Positions 1 through 12,190 of a stretch of 64,000 nucleotides of DNA are shown in pieces. The notes under the pieces were generated by a model. That model saw nothing but the letters and a program-made list of their open reading frames with translations, made no database searches and was not told where the DNA came from. Numbering within the stretch: position 1 is the first letter of the stretch; each line of letters begins with the position of its first letter. The stretch covers positions 68,391,127 through 68,455,126 of the forward strand of contig CP136061.1 in assembly GCA_032622095.1 (NCBI GenBank). Direction: 5' to 3'. The translations under genes and the position numbers were made by a program. Origin of the DNA: Siphonodentalium dalli. Taxonomy: Eukaryota > Mollusca > Scaphopoda > Gadilida > Siphonodentaliidae.

Positions 1-705
1 ATATGTACATGTGTACTGATGTGTAAAGTAAAAACACCATCAATTTGATTAAATAAACACAGTTCCAGTCCTCTCCATGTGGGAAATCACTGGTGAGCAA
101 TGAGGAGCTCCCCTTAAAATCATTCTAGGCGAGTGGCGAGTAGCTCTCCTACAAAATGTTGAGGCGAGTAGTATCCCAGCAGGAGATGCCGAAGGTATCT
201 CCCGATGGCCTGAGGGGGGAGAGTATGGGAGGGGGTCAGGGGGCCTCCCCCGGAAAATTTTGAAAATTAGATGCTCTGAGATTGAATCTGGAGCCTTTTA
301 ATGCTCCAATCAGTGAACACGTTAAGTCACTGTAGTCATGTATCGACATCAACCATGTACTTTGACCACGTGGTCACTGTATTTATCGTTTATTCAATAT
401 CTTGACTGATATCATTAATATAAACAAATGAGGCCAACGGTTTTTTTCGGCTTTTTGACAGCTGGCCACATTGCTAATAGTACACAAGCAAGTAAGTTGG
501 TATATTTGAAATAAAGTTATCTGATATATTACGCAGATTTGAAGCATGTGTATTCTGAGTTATCTAAAGTATTTTATTGAACCACGTGGTCTCTCTGTTT
601 GTTGTGCAGAAATTGTATTGCCGATGTGAATCGGAATCAGTTCGATTTTGAATTAATTCCTCGATCTATTTTAGTAAATAGCGCATATAATAAAAAGAAA
701 ACCTT
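1..705. other. Non-coding stretch, no gene seen
   Basis: AT-rich sequence without a credible ORF. Two CCACGTGG-type palindromes occur at about 364-375 and 581-591. A GC-richer patch at about 116-250 repeats the word GCGAGTAG but forms no clear tandem repeat. Confidence 0.5.
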
Positions 706-811
706 CGTGTTTTGAGTGAATACCGGAATTACCTCATTCGAGGTCACAGTGATGATTCCAGTATCTCACTGTGACCACTCATGAGATACTTCCGGTATCA
801 CTCAAAACACG
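706..811. repeat. Hairpin MITE-like inverted repeat
   Basis: The arms begin CGTGTTTTGAGTG and end CACTCAAAACACG and enclose mirrored GGTCACAGTGA / TCACTGTGACC. The arms pair over most of their length with a short loop. No ORF. Likely a non-autonomous element; the superfamily is not clear and no target duplication was recognised. Confidence 0.65.
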
Positions 812-1149
812 CACATATCTTCTATGTATAATAAGTTAAAAAAGCCATGATAAACTATGAGAAAAGATGAGAATGGATTTTTTTCCTCGACCAAAACCGG
901 ACCCACCCCATGGTTTCAACTGTTAAAGGGAGACATTGTGGAAAAAAAAATTAAAATATAGAGCCCCCCTCACTTGTATAAGGCTATAGCATGCACTACT
1001 ATGAATCTGATTGTTTCAATTCATTTTGAAGCTGTAATTTGTCTTAGAAATAATTTTGGAAAAAAATTTCAAGACATCAGAAAAAATCTGCATTCCGGGC
1101 TCGGGGACACCCACCCACCCGGTCCTTATATCCTGTAATTTTTTTCCGA

Positions 1150-1194
1150 CCCCCCCACCCCCCCCCCCCCCCCCCCCCCCACCCCCCCCACCCC
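1150..1194. repeat. Poly(C) tract
   Basis: Nearly pure C run interrupted by three A. It makes proline-rich (plus) and glycine-rich (minus) ORFs that are artefacts. Confidence 0.9.
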
Positions 1195-1385
1195 TGGCAA
1201 ATCAGGATTTTTTTTTAGCAAATATAATTTTTTTATAGCAATTTGCTGAATTGGCATTTGGCAGAGCGAACCCTGATTATAAATAAATATATAAAGCAGT
1301 AGTAAAGACATATACTTTATATTTATTTATTTTCAGTTATTTACTACTTATATTTAAAATGGCCAATGGTTGTGATCTTGATTTA

Positions 1386-1598
1386 CAGTAATGCCCCAAA
1401 TAATCGACTCCTTAACCACAGCAGAATTATAGGTAACTTTTCAGGATTTAGTCGGAAATATGGCTTGTTGCAATTCATCGGAAAGCTCTCGGGGAGAGCT
1501 TTCCGATGAATGGCAACAAGTCATATTTCCGACTAAATCCTGAAAAGTTACCCATAATTCTGCTGTGGTTAAGGAGTCGATTATTTAGAGCATTACTG
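1386..1598. mobile_element. TA-flanked hairpin MITE (CAGTAATGC family), copy 1
   Basis: A near-perfect palindrome of about 213 bp bounded by TA on both sides. It begins CAGTAATGCCCC and ends GCATTACTG. Each arm contains the family core ATCGACTCCTTAACCACAGC, then TTTAGTCGGAAATATG. Related copies lie near 19.3, 35.5 and 52.8 kb. A TA flank with an almost fully palindromic body fits a Tc1/mariner-type MITE; the superfamily is an inference from the flank alone. Minus ORFs across it are shadows. Confidence 0.85.
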
Positions 1599-1600
1599 TA

Positions 1601-2396
1601 CCTGTAGTTTGCATGTTCTCGAGCTTCATGTAGAGGTCTATAGTTTGATTGAAGCATGGATATACAGGCTGCATGTGTTTCAAAAGAGGTGTCCGTATGA
1701 TCATCCCGCTCTCTCTCAGAATGTTCTCCGTCGCTCTCAGCTCCTCGAGAGTGATGTCCGCCATTTATATTCTGCTGTTGTTGGACTTGATTGATTGACA
1801 GCCGTCTTTTACCCATACACAGAGTGTTGAGTCAGCTAGGTCTTCCTGGTTATTGATGGACAAGCTGACTCATATAAGACTTCAATGCTAATTAGTTGAA
1901 TATCATTATAAACATTAGATAAAATATAAAATACTATCTACAGTTAAAATCTACAGTTAAAAGAATTACATGGCATATGTACCCAGTGAGTGCTATATAA
2001 AGAAATGTATATATATAGCTCTCATCCCTCCAGTGATAGATAGTATACATTGTCAAAAGAAGAATATTTCAAGGGCTAAAAGCACAGAACATATAAAATC
2101 TGATAACAACATTAAGAACACAGAGACATGGAGATATATAGGGTGTCAATTATCACACCCTATAATTGCGACTAGACCCAATTGCATCCTCATACATGTA
2201 ACTGAGAAATTTGTATTCTTTTTTTACACTACCTAAAGTTTAAAATTGAAAGAAAAATAGTAATGGATGAATATAAATATGAGTATAAGGTATGTTAAAT
2301 TTTCTAACTGACAAGTCTGATTTATTTTAAGATTGCAAACATGATCAGTATCTCCTAATTAACTGTTGAAGTTGTTGAAAATTTCAACTGATACTA
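1601..2396. other. Non-coding stretch, no gene seen
   Basis: Short ORFs (up to 88 codons) here show low-complexity composition and no recognisable domain. Nothing else stands out. Confidence 0.5.
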
Positions 2397-2402
2397 CATA
2401 TT

Positions 2403-3053
2403 TATGGGAAGACAAATTGACATTTCATAAATAATTGAGCTTAAGCGCAATAAGGAATCCCTGATTCCTTATTGCGCTTAAGTGCAATAGGGGAAGAGCG
2501 CAATAAGGAAATTCCTATTTGCGTTTAAGCGCAATAATATAATTCCTTATTGCGCTGAAGCGCAATAAGGAATATCTTATTGCGCAATCTCTTATTGCAC
2601 TAAAGCACAATAAGAGCTAATTGCGCTTAAGCGCAATAAGGAATATTCCTTATTGGGCAATTAGCCACATTACATGAACTCCCTATAATTCAAATGGTGT
2701 AGTCCATGGTACAATGGGTGGAGCAAATATAGGATAATTCTACTATTTGCAGAGCGGTTATCTCATGAGGGAGATATTAATTGCGCTTAAGCGCAATAAG
2801 GATGTAATTGCACATAAGCACAATAAGGAATCGCTTATTGCGCTTAATAAGGGAAGATCTAATTGCGCTTAAGTGCAATAAGAATATTCCTTATTGCGCT
2901 TAAGCTCAATAAGAGATTCCTTATTGCGCTTAAGCTCAATAAGATATACCTTATTGCGCTTAAGCGCAATTAGATCTTCCCTTATTGTGCAATAAGGATT
3001 CCTTATTGCACTTAAGCTCAATTATTTATTAAATGTCAATTTGGCATCCCATA
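2403..3053. mobile_element. Palindrome-array element with inverted ends (TATGGGA family)
   Basis: The left end starts TATGGGAAGACAAATTGACA and the right end is its near mirror, ending GTCAATTTGGCATCCCATA; the terminal inverted repeat runs about 60 bp. The interior is a dense array of the 18-bp palindrome ATTGCGCTTAAGCGCAAT and variants, often joined by AAGGAAT. CATATT flanks both sides (2397-2402 and 3054-3059), a plausible 6-bp target duplication. No ORF. Related ends or arrays occur at 11.5, 17.3, 48.5-49.4, 57.5 and 63.98 kb. I do not recognise the family by name. Confidence 0.8.
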
Positions 3054-3059
3054 CATATT

Positions 3060-3866
3060 AGTCACTACATATCCAGAAAAATCAAATTTCCAGTGAATGT
3101 TGAAGTGGATTTACAAAAAAATTGTATTTGAATGGGTGGAAGCACTGGCTCAGTATAATGTATTCAGAAGATCGGAATAGCACATTGAGATGAACCTCAA
3201 CTCAGATCAACTCAATGTTGATAGCATGCTTCAATACAAAATATTGGTATTGAGAGTCAGGTTCTAAAAAAAACATCCATATTACAGCTATGATAGTAGT
3301 ATGAACTTTCCAAACTTCCAAATGCCGTTTATAATAACGTTTACGTAAAATAAATTCCAACTTGAATTTTGTGGTAAAAATGACTATCACAGATCCGTTT
3401 AAAAATTACTAGCACAGATCCGTTTAAAAATAAAAAAAACATTCCTTATTTTAAAATAACCGCCCCCTTTGTAACGAAATTTGGAATCAAAAACATTAAA
3501 TTACGGGAACATCAACGGAAATCTTTATCGAAATGTAATGTTATACGATGAGCAGATAATACCAGCTAACAACTTATATGTTTATTTCATGTATTGCATC
3601 AGAATTTGGCAGAAATTACACGTTTATTCCTGCAAAAAATAGCGTACCCGAGAAAGCAGAGAAGAATACAAATGCTATTCGGAAACGGATCGTGTAAGTA
3701 TTGAACGAAACTTCCAGGAGAACACGCGAGGACATGTCTTTTGAGTGGACAGCCAAAATATCTGTCTCAAGAAGACTCATCATGACTGCATGTACCTATA
3801 GATCATAGTCAAAGAAACATCTGTATCATTTAGATATACTAGTTCTATTCCACCAGAATGAACCCA
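3060..3866. other. Non-coding stretch, no gene seen
   Basis: AT-rich sequence with only short ORFs of no recognisable family. Confidence 0.5.
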
Positions 3867-4760
3867 GATAGCACACCCACGTTGGGCCAACGTTGGGCCA
3901 ACGTCATTTCTATCGTTGGGCCAACGTTGGAATCCAACGTTGGCCCAACTATGGCTGTTGCCGCTGGCTCGGCGTCGGCTCGACGTCGGATCCCGTCGTC
4001 GACTCGACGGTGGTTCGACGTCGAGCCGACGTTGGTGCGCCGTCGGGCACCCGACGTTGAAACGACGTCGAACCAACGGTGAATTCCACTAATAATACGA
4101 CGTTGAGCCAACGTCATTTCTATCAACGTTGGAATCCAACGTTGGGCCAACTATGGCTGTTGCCGCTGGCTCGGCGTCGGCTTGACGTCGGATCCCGTCG
4201 TCGACTCGACGGTGGTTCGACGTCGAGCCGACGTTGGTGCACCGTCGGACACCGACGTTGAAACGACGTCGAACCAACGGTGAATTCCACTAATAATACG
4301 ACGTTGGGCCAACGTTGTGCCAACGTCATTTCTATCAACGTTGGAATCCAACGTTGGGCCAACTATGGCTGTTGCCGCTGGCTCGGCGTCGGCTCGACGT
4401 CGGATCCCGTCGTCGACTCGACGGTGGTTCGACGTCGATCCGACGGTGGTGCGCCGTCGGGCACCCGACGTTGAACCAACGGTGAATTCCACTAATAATA
4501 CGACGTTGGGCCAACGTTGGGCCAACGTCATTTCTATCAACGTTGGAATCCAACGTTGGGTCAACTATGGCTGTTGCCGCTGGCTCGGCGTCGGCTTGAC
4601 GTCGGATCCCGTCGTCGACTCGACGGTGGTTCGACGTCGAGCCGACGTTGGTGCGCCCTCGGGCACCCGACGTTGAAACGACGTCGAATCAACGGTGAAT
4701 TCCACTAAGAATACGACGTTGGGGCAACGCTGGGCCAACGTTGTGTTTGGGTATTGACAG
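3867..4760. repeat. GTTGGGCCAACG palindrome array, four ~205-bp units
   Basis: Four tandem units are marked by the word ATGGCTGTTGCCGCTGG at 3951, 4153, 4365 and 4567 (spacing 202, 212, 202). Each unit mixes CCAACGTTGGGCCAACG palindromes with a GACGTCG / CGACGTC block. The left edge reads CCCAGATAGCACACCCACG, the right edge TGTGTTTGGGTATT. ORFs stay open in several frames on both strands because the units are palindromic and stop-poor; they are not genes. A second array with the matching right end TGTGCTATCTGGGA lies at 10.9-11.3 kb. Confidence 0.85.
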
Positions 4761-7250
4761 GGACGGATCGAGGCTCCATTCGTAGGGTCGATTCCCCTCA
4801 CATTAGGGCGTCGTTATAAAATTAACATCCGATGAGATACAACATACCAATAAATTTAAAGTCCCACATAATGTTTGCAACTTCAAAGTATTATAATTGG
4901 AAACAACATTCAATTTCACAAATATGAAACCAGAATAAAATGAAACATATAGAAAACAAAGTGTATGCCGATTTAAATAAAGACAAAATGACATGTCATT
5001 AGTTGTTGATTTTAAGAATCTTGACCATCTACTCACTCTAACGAAAAATATTTTGTATTGGTCTCCTGAATAAAGTTATCGAAAATGCTACATATTCTTG
5101 TTAGCTTATATATCCCTTTACCATACAAAAGAAATGTCTTAATTTGCGATTTTGTGCTCTCGATAATGTTGGGAACAAAATATTCAAACATTATGTGGCT
5201 TTAAACTTTGGTCAGGTTACATCTTCTTCGAACATAATTATTCTGGAGGGTGATCTGATGTAGATGTGCAAAATTTGAAACGGCTCAAAGTACATATGAT
5301 TAAATTAAACCTAGTAATTGCTCATTTACGTACCAGTGCTATTATATAGAGGGAACTCTGTGCATGGTGATATACAATGTCACATAAGAAAGAATATCGC
5401 GTTTTTGCAATCCGTTTTCTAATTAGTCCATGATACTGTAGATTCTGATTATATAAATTCAATACATGCATGTACAGCAATTAATTTTATCTGTTGACAT
5501 ATTATGAAATGAGCAATTACTAAGCTTATTTGTATCTATGCACATATGTATGCCACGTGTTGCATATGTTGGAATGATTTATCTGGGATAAATTAAACCC
5601 ATGGATCCATAAAGATTAATTTATGTATACAAAACCCAACATATTATATGAAATATAATATTTTCATCATTCCATGATCTGTCATGAACTGGATTCAGTG
5701 TACTCATGGCTCTTGCATATATGTATGCAGGAACTTGGCTTGTATGAAGCAACTGTTTTGTAGGACATTGATTGACAATTCTTCTGAAGAAATCATATCG
5801 CGAGAGAAACCATTTTATATTCACCTCCTTGAATATCTGGAATTTACCATGTTCACAGGTTATCATTACGTTATTAATAACTGATGTATCAGATGTATAA
5901 CTGCCACAACAATATGAACGCACATCATCCTTTCAGTGCCGATTATCGATACACCGATGAATGCAGAGTTTTTTTTTTTGCATCTGATTGAATGCACAAC
6001 ACAGGACAAGAAAGAATTTCCATCCAAGTGAATAACCATAAACTGACGAATTCATGTCGCACATGGTGTTATATCGGTCGCGCTGGTGTCAGTCGTGCAA
6101 TAATATTCACAATACAACGATGTGCAACACGATATAGACCATGCTGGAATACTGGTACATGTAAGTTCATATCCCCAAGCCGTTGATGGTTTCGACAGCC
6201 GAGTAAACTTTGATCGAATCCGCTTGTATAGTACCGTAGCTTATACACAAAATATCCAGATCCAGAAACAGGATAGCAAGTAAATAAGTCCTGAAAGAAA
6301 CAGAGAATAACGTTAGCCCAATGCATTTTCTGTGTGCAGCTTGACATTGTCACACACTGTACACATCTTGATATATAAGAACCAGACCAATCCGGGAAAT
6401 TCCTACATGCATTTGCATTCACGAGAGTACTTTAATTATTTGACCGGTTGCCAATAATATATATAAAATATGTATGCATATGGTACTTTAATTAATCGAA
6501 CGGTTCCCGATAGTATATATAGGTACCATACCTTTGCACGTGGTACGTAATCGTTACATATACTGGTCTCGAGGAATTCGTGAGTTGGAAGGACTTGAGC
6601 ACGTGCTGATGACACCGACGCCGGTAGGCGGAGGTGTTATGCGCGCGCGAAGTTTTTCTCAACTCATGAATATCTCTGAGAACAGCAGGTAATTATCTTA
6701 TATACCCAATACCCAGAATCGTCTCAATCAACCAATTGGTCACGGATTCTCAAAACTCGCTATAAGCCTACGTACTGCTCACTCTCGTCGGTGTCAATTT
6801 CTAGCAAAACTGTCAATCAGTTCATTAATAAAATTGCACAGATCCCACAAGAGCCAGCGCATGGTAAGTTTCTGCTCATTGGAAATTTTCCCCAGCAAAT
6901 ATGAGACCGAACATATTAGTAAATTCGCAAGATATCGAGTAATTATTTTAGCATGTTTTGAATTGTTGTCAGCCGTATCATCAACGATAAAGAGTGTTTG
7001 TGTTTCAATGCCCATTTACTAGTACGATGAATATTAAACAGCGGTTTGAAAATTTGCTTTATAAAAAATCTCAGCATTTGGTGACAAATCGGAATGGATA
7101 TGAAGAACGGGGTTTGAGAACGGGGGGGGGGGGGGTAATATGTCAGGGACTTTGACAGAAGCCTTCCTTTTTTGAGGGGTTAAATTGCAACCACCCGTGA
7201 ACCAATCTGTTTTCCCAACTTGACCAAGTTTCATCTGGTCTCCCATTCGA
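4761..7250. other. Non-coding stretch, no supported gene
   Basis: Mostly AT-rich. At about 6430-6540 there is an imperfect direct duplication (ACTTTAATTA, then GGTTGCC / GGTTCCC, then ATATATA). A consensus donor (CATG then GTAAGT) follows a short open stretch at about 6790-6864, but there is no homology or partner exon. A poly(G) run sits at 7122-7135. Confidence 0.45.
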
Positions 7251-8295
7251 TGCTGAGTTTGAAATCCAACACACTACCATTTAATAGCTATAATATAGTC
7301 TTTGTAGAAAATAATATAATGTACTCTAAATATTACATATCTGTTGGGAACCGAAACTATCCAGACGATCTCAGAAAGATTTTGCCTGAAATTCAACTTA
7401 TGATTTTGAAAATTCCAAATCTTGAAATTAGCTCACCGCATAATAATGACCAAAACGATACTCATTAGAAATTTGGAAATGTAAACTATCGAAATGATCT
7501 CAAACAGATTTTGTCTAAGATGTTCAACTTATAAAGTTATTGAAAATTTAAAATGTTGAAATTATCTGGGGGGGGGGGGGGGGGGGGGGTAATACCTCGA
7601 CCTCTATCGCCACATCCATGTTGCGATCACCCTAATTATTTGTTCTAACCCACAACCTCATAGAGTGGGCAATCTTACTGTCAGGTCAGGGACAATACGG
7701 GTAAGGTTGTCCCGCCCCATTAACTTTGACCAAAATGTTAGGCATTTCATGACTGACACGACATTAATTTAAGTTATTGAAAATTCCAAAATGTTGAAAA
7801 GTTTGACAAAAATTGGGGAGGGGTGGTAACACCTCAATGTTCAAACCCCTGTCGCCACATCCATTTTTGCACACATTACCATATTTATTCCAACCCACAT
7901 TGTCACAGATATTAAATTCTTACTGTCAGGGGCGTGAGGACAACGGGGGTGGGGGCTTGACAACAGCATGTTGATAGCAGACCGCCTTTCTGCCAAACTG
8001 CTCTAAATGTAGGCCTATACTGGTTAGAACAACAAACTATTTCAGTTGGTAGCTTGGTGAGCCCCAAGCCAAGTAATTAATTGATATGAATACCTCAGAC
8101 AAAATATGGGATGGGTAATAGTTTATTGGTAAAAAAATGCCCCATATGTATCGCCAAAATTATTAAAAATTTCCAAAAGTTGTGCATGTCGCCACCCCCT
8201 GCATGCCATCACGTCCCACATATCCCAAAAAAAGTTAAATTACCCGCCCAATAATATCTAATCATGTCTATTATGGGGGGGGGGGGGGGGTGTTC
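7250..8295. repeat. Diverged repeat family carrying poly(G) tracts
   Basis: Units of roughly 250-300 bp share the order AAAATGTTGAAA, a G-rich run, TAA(T/C)ACCTC, then TCGCCACATCCAT, an ACCC(A)CA block and TTACTGTCAGG. The G run is at the same place in each unit: pure G at 7568-7589, GGGGAGGGG near 7818, and another pure run at 8275-8291. No ORF. Confidence 0.6.
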
Positions 8296-10450
8296 AAATT
8301 TATGTTTTAGAGACACGCGGCATTTAATACAGTGACAACGTCCATTATGTAGTCATTGGTCGTTTGTGGGGGATGCATCAATACACAAATTGACCCCAAC
8401 CAAATACATAAATCCTAATATTACTCAACGTTACGACTATATAGGCCCACACTACAGCTGAAATAATTATTGTGACACAGTGTGACAACGTAATAACTTC
8501 CTTCCAACAGCTCCAGTCATGTGAACGTGCAACGTATCAATATGACGTGATTCTTTGACGTAAACAATGTAAAATGATACGCACGTAATGTAAAGTTTGT
8601 AAAATGAAATTATTTTTTTGCAACTATGGGTGTATGACAATTGCTGGGCAGCGGATCGCGTTTCAAACCCATGTGACGTGAGTCATTGTAGAAACAAGTT
8701 GAAAATTTCATGTCTGACACATCATTACTTGGTAACTTTAAGTACGTGTTTTCATTGTCTGATTTTCCAACAATCAGTAGGAATATTTTTGTTTACACCT
8801 CCGGTATCATATTTTAAAAACTTTTAGACTTTAGTAAAAATTGTTGTCTGACATAAACACCATTTTGGAAATGTTCCAGTCTTATTCAGTTTGGAAATTG
8901 CCAACAGTTGAAAAAGCCTGGGTGCCGGTTGGAAAGTTTCAATGCAAAGCGGGGGGGGGGGTGGAAAATTGAAACTCGCGAATTAGTTTGGTGTTTGGTT
9001 CAAGATGAAATTCAACGTTGACACACCATAACAAAGACCATGTAGCCACGTCACTGATTCGGAGACCATAAATAGGTACATGTACATATTTCAGAAACTA
9101 AAAACTTCCCCGGGAATCATACTCGAAAGAGCAGATAGACCCTTTCACACCTCAATATAAGCCCCCCCCCCCCTCCGATTAAGTATGTACTGCATGGTAA
9201 TCACACAAGAATGGCCTGGTTGACAGAATATTGATACATTGGCGCCATATATGCTCTGGTAAGTACTTTCCATTGTCATTTTCCAGCTGTTTTAAATTTT
9301 TCGCAGAGAAGTGAAACGAACGCTCTTTATTTATAACATATATCAGGAATATATAGACTAACACGGAACGCTCCGTGTAAATAGCTGATTTTTGGTTGGG
9401 ACCCAAACATCGTGTTCAAACTTGTATTTGTTATGACTTCAATTCATCTTTTTGTGACATGTATTTGTCGACCTATTTCGACACGGGAAACAATTCACAA
9501 GAGAATATTATTAGGTGTATTTTGGAGCGCAAACCGACAAGTGGATTTAAGGTACCGGTTGGAAAATACCGAATTAAGGGGAGGTTGTTCGAACTCCATG
9601 CATAAATCAAGCTCCTACATGACAGGGCGTCAGACACCGTAGCGATGGGACTGAACTCTGGTTTGCAGCTTGAGCATTTTATACAACGAAACGGGTGGTG
9701 CAATCGTAAATTCCTATTCTGGTAGTACACCCCCCCCCCCCCCCCCCACAGCTATAATCATAATAGCCTATTATAGGGTATACGACTGAAAGTGGAACGG
9801 TATCCACTGTCGTAGGCTGAACTTAATTATCCATGGAAATCCATGACAGGGACGTGGCTAGATGGGTTTCAGCGTTGGGGAGGGGTGCATCCACCTTGGA
9901 ATTTTCAACTGCACCCCCCCCTTTGGGGTTTGATTTCCCCAAAAGTTACTGGCCCCTCACAGCCTGGATGTTAGCATTATTCTGAATGGATCAGAAGTAT
10001 TGTTGCCACAACCAGAAGAGGAACGGAATACACTGAGAACATTTGAGATCCGAACCTGAAAATAGCAAACTCCTAACATCTAGACTGGCCTCAAGAATTC
10101 CAATTGTTGGAAATTTCCAACCTGAGACCCCCCCCCCACCCTAAGGTCGTAAAATTTCCAACTGATGCCATTTCAGTCAATTTTTTTTACCAAAAGTAGG
10201 ACAATGTGCAAATGATGTTCCATAAACAATTAATAATTGTTGGAAAATCAAACTACGAGAACAATCTCAATCTATAATATTGTTGGTGTGACTGTGCGAA
10301 AGTTCCAATTAATGTTGTGTCATGTATGAAATATCCAACTGTTGACAATTTTGACCAAAGTTGTGGTGGGGTGGGGGATGCGAGACACACGTGCAACACC
10401 CCTGCCGCCATGTCCCTAAATCCATGCATTATCACACATGGATCGTGAAA
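8296..10450. other. Non-coding, with further copies of the poly(G) repeat family
   Basis: Pieces of the family described at 7250-8295 recur near 9840-9960 and 10080-10440 (GTTGACAATTTTGACCAAAG, then a G-rich run, then GCCGCCATGTCC). Homopolymer C or G runs occur at about 8949-8958, 9164-9173, 9729-9747 and 10130-10138. Short ORFs of 60-85 codons show no recognised domain. Confidence 0.45.
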
Positions 10451-10864
10451 TTTAGATAGTAATTAGAATGACATTTTCTTCCTTATACAGTCGGGTGCCA
10501 TCACACGAAACTGACGTAAATTTATTTGTTTTCGTTTCTGACAATTGAAGGGTTAAACTTCAAATTCTAAGTTGGCTGTGGAGGAAATGAATCCAACGAC
10601 GCACGCTTATCGTTGAAATTCCAAGTTATTCGGCATGATATTCTCAACTAAAGTACTTACCGGTACTTCTTCGGGTCCCTATAGCTGGTGATGGTGTTCC
10701 GTGGTGCATTATCCAAATAATAATCCATTAAACCGAGAAGCTCACTCAGAACACAAATGCAAGTTCAGTCAATAAACCAAAGCGTTATTTGAAAAAGAAA
10801 CACGCGACCAGTTAAGAATGACGTTAAAATGACGCTACGACGTAATCGACCGATTTCTCCACAC

Positions 10865-11295
10865 TATGACCAACGTTGGGCCATCGTTGGTCCAACGTCG
10901 ACATCTAACGCACCTACAAACCTCACATATCGCCTAGTGCGTTACGTTTTCAACGTCGGGCCAACGTTAAACCAGCGGTAAAACCAACGTTGCCCCAACG
11001 TTGGTTGTCCAACGTCGGGCCAACGTAGCCATGTTTGAAACGTGCAAAATCTGACGCATGTCGACGTTGCGCCATCGTTGTACCAACCACAAAATCCGAC
11101 GTTGCGCCAACGTAATTATTCCAACAAGTCGACGTTGGGCCATCGTCGTACCAACCACAAAAGCCGACGTTGGGCCAACGTAATTATTCCAACGCAAGTC
11201 GACGTTGGGCCATCGTCGTACCAACCACAAAAGCCGACGTTGAGCCAACGTAATTATTCCAACGTTGGCCCAACGTACGTGTGCTATCTGGGAAT
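10865..11295. repeat. Second GTTGGGCCAACG palindrome array
   Basis: Repeated CCAACGTTGGGCCAACG and CCGACGTTGGGCCAACG words with AATTATTCC and ACCAACCACAAAA spacers. The last three units repeat at about 64 bp. It ends ACGTGTGCTATCTGGGAA, the mirror of the left edge of the 3867-4760 array (CCCAGATAGCACAC), so both are probably copies of one family of element with inverted ends. ORFs across it are artefacts. Confidence 0.8.
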
Positions 11296-11473
11296 ATAAT
11301 ATATTAGCCAGAGTAGAGATTGTGACATAATCACTGATAATCTACAGACTTCACAAGGGCTTAAAATGTATGAAAGGGGAGGGGGTGCTTTGGTATTAGG
11401 TCAAGAATGGCCTTGAATACAACGTCTCAGCCTTTGAAAATAAAATGGCTTATATGATCTTTGATCTTGAAGT

Positions 11474-11500
11474 GTATGGGAGGCCAAATTCACATTTAAA
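11474..11500. repeat. Solo end of the TATGGGA element family
   Basis: Reads TATGGGAGGCCAAATTCACA then TTTAA, the same terminus as the palindrome-array elements at 2403, 17297 and 49371. The mirrored partner end was not found nearby. Confidence 0.55.
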
Positions 11501-11599
11501 GTGCTAGTGTCATGTTCAGTCGAGTTGTCCCCCGTAGAGAAGACAAGAGTTATCCCGGAATTCAGAGTTCACCGATAGGAAGCGCGGTTTTTTGTTCTT

Positions 11600-12190
11600 T
11601 GTTTAAGCATTACGCAATTCCATTACACTTAAGTGTAATTCCATTTCCTTGCGTTTCTAATATTTTAACGCATCCGGAAAACGCATCGGTCGAAATAGTG
11701 AAGCTAGCCACACATGCTTGTGTATGCTTTTTTAGAAACGCAGCATTTCAAGTCCGAGACATGAAAAATAAGAAATGCATCTGGCAAACACACATGTGTG
11801 AAAGACCCAGTGATATGCACTGTTTTGACCGATGCGTTTTCCGGATGCGTTAAAATATTAGAAACGCAAGGAAATGCATCGGAGAAACGGACATGTGTGA
11901 AAGCGGCTTTAAGGGATGTATGGCATTTAGCATTACACTTAAGTGTAATGACATTATGCTTAAGCGTAATGGAATTGTATTACATTTAAATCAAATTCAA
12001 TATCTCAAAAGTCCTGAGATCTGGAGCTGAAATGAATGCAGCCAATTACTGATGCTAGTAACTTTTAATATATATCTACCTTAGATGATATCATTATATG
12101 TAAGGTAGTAAGGCTATGAAAACCTATTACGCTTAAGTGTAATCGCATTATGCTTAAGCATAATTGCATTACGCTTAAGCTTAATAGCAT
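11600..12190. repeat. Scattered ATTACRCTTAAGYGTAAT palindromes
   Basis: At least six copies of ATTACACTTAAGTGTAAT or ATTACGCTTAAG-type palindromes, at about 11623-11640, 11932-11972 and 12127-12185. This is a variant of the ATTGCGCTTAAGCGCAAT palindromes elsewhere. More copies of the same word follow the right end of the 12191-17202 element (17203-17220), so that element appears to sit inside this array. Confidence 0.65.
11644..11874. repeat. Inverted repeat with 48-bp arms
   Basis: The left arm (11644-11691) begins TTTCCTTGCGTTTCTAATAT and the right arm (11827-11874) ends with its exact complement. About 135 bp of loop contains no clear ORF; the 113-codon plus ORF here crosses both arms and looks spurious. 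Likely a young MITE or inverted duplication. Confidence 0.75.

Noticed and set aside
1056-1311. Proline-rich and glycine-rich ORFs on opposite strands
   Set aside because: Both are translations of the poly(C) tract at 1150-1194.
3780-4801. Many overlapping arginine-rich ORFs up to 137 codons
   Set aside because: They lie on both strands of a palindromic tandem array and repeat with its period; no start context or domain.
6790-6864. Possible coding exon ending CATG then GTAAGT
   Set aside because: Only a donor-like match; no partner exon, homology or clear acceptor.
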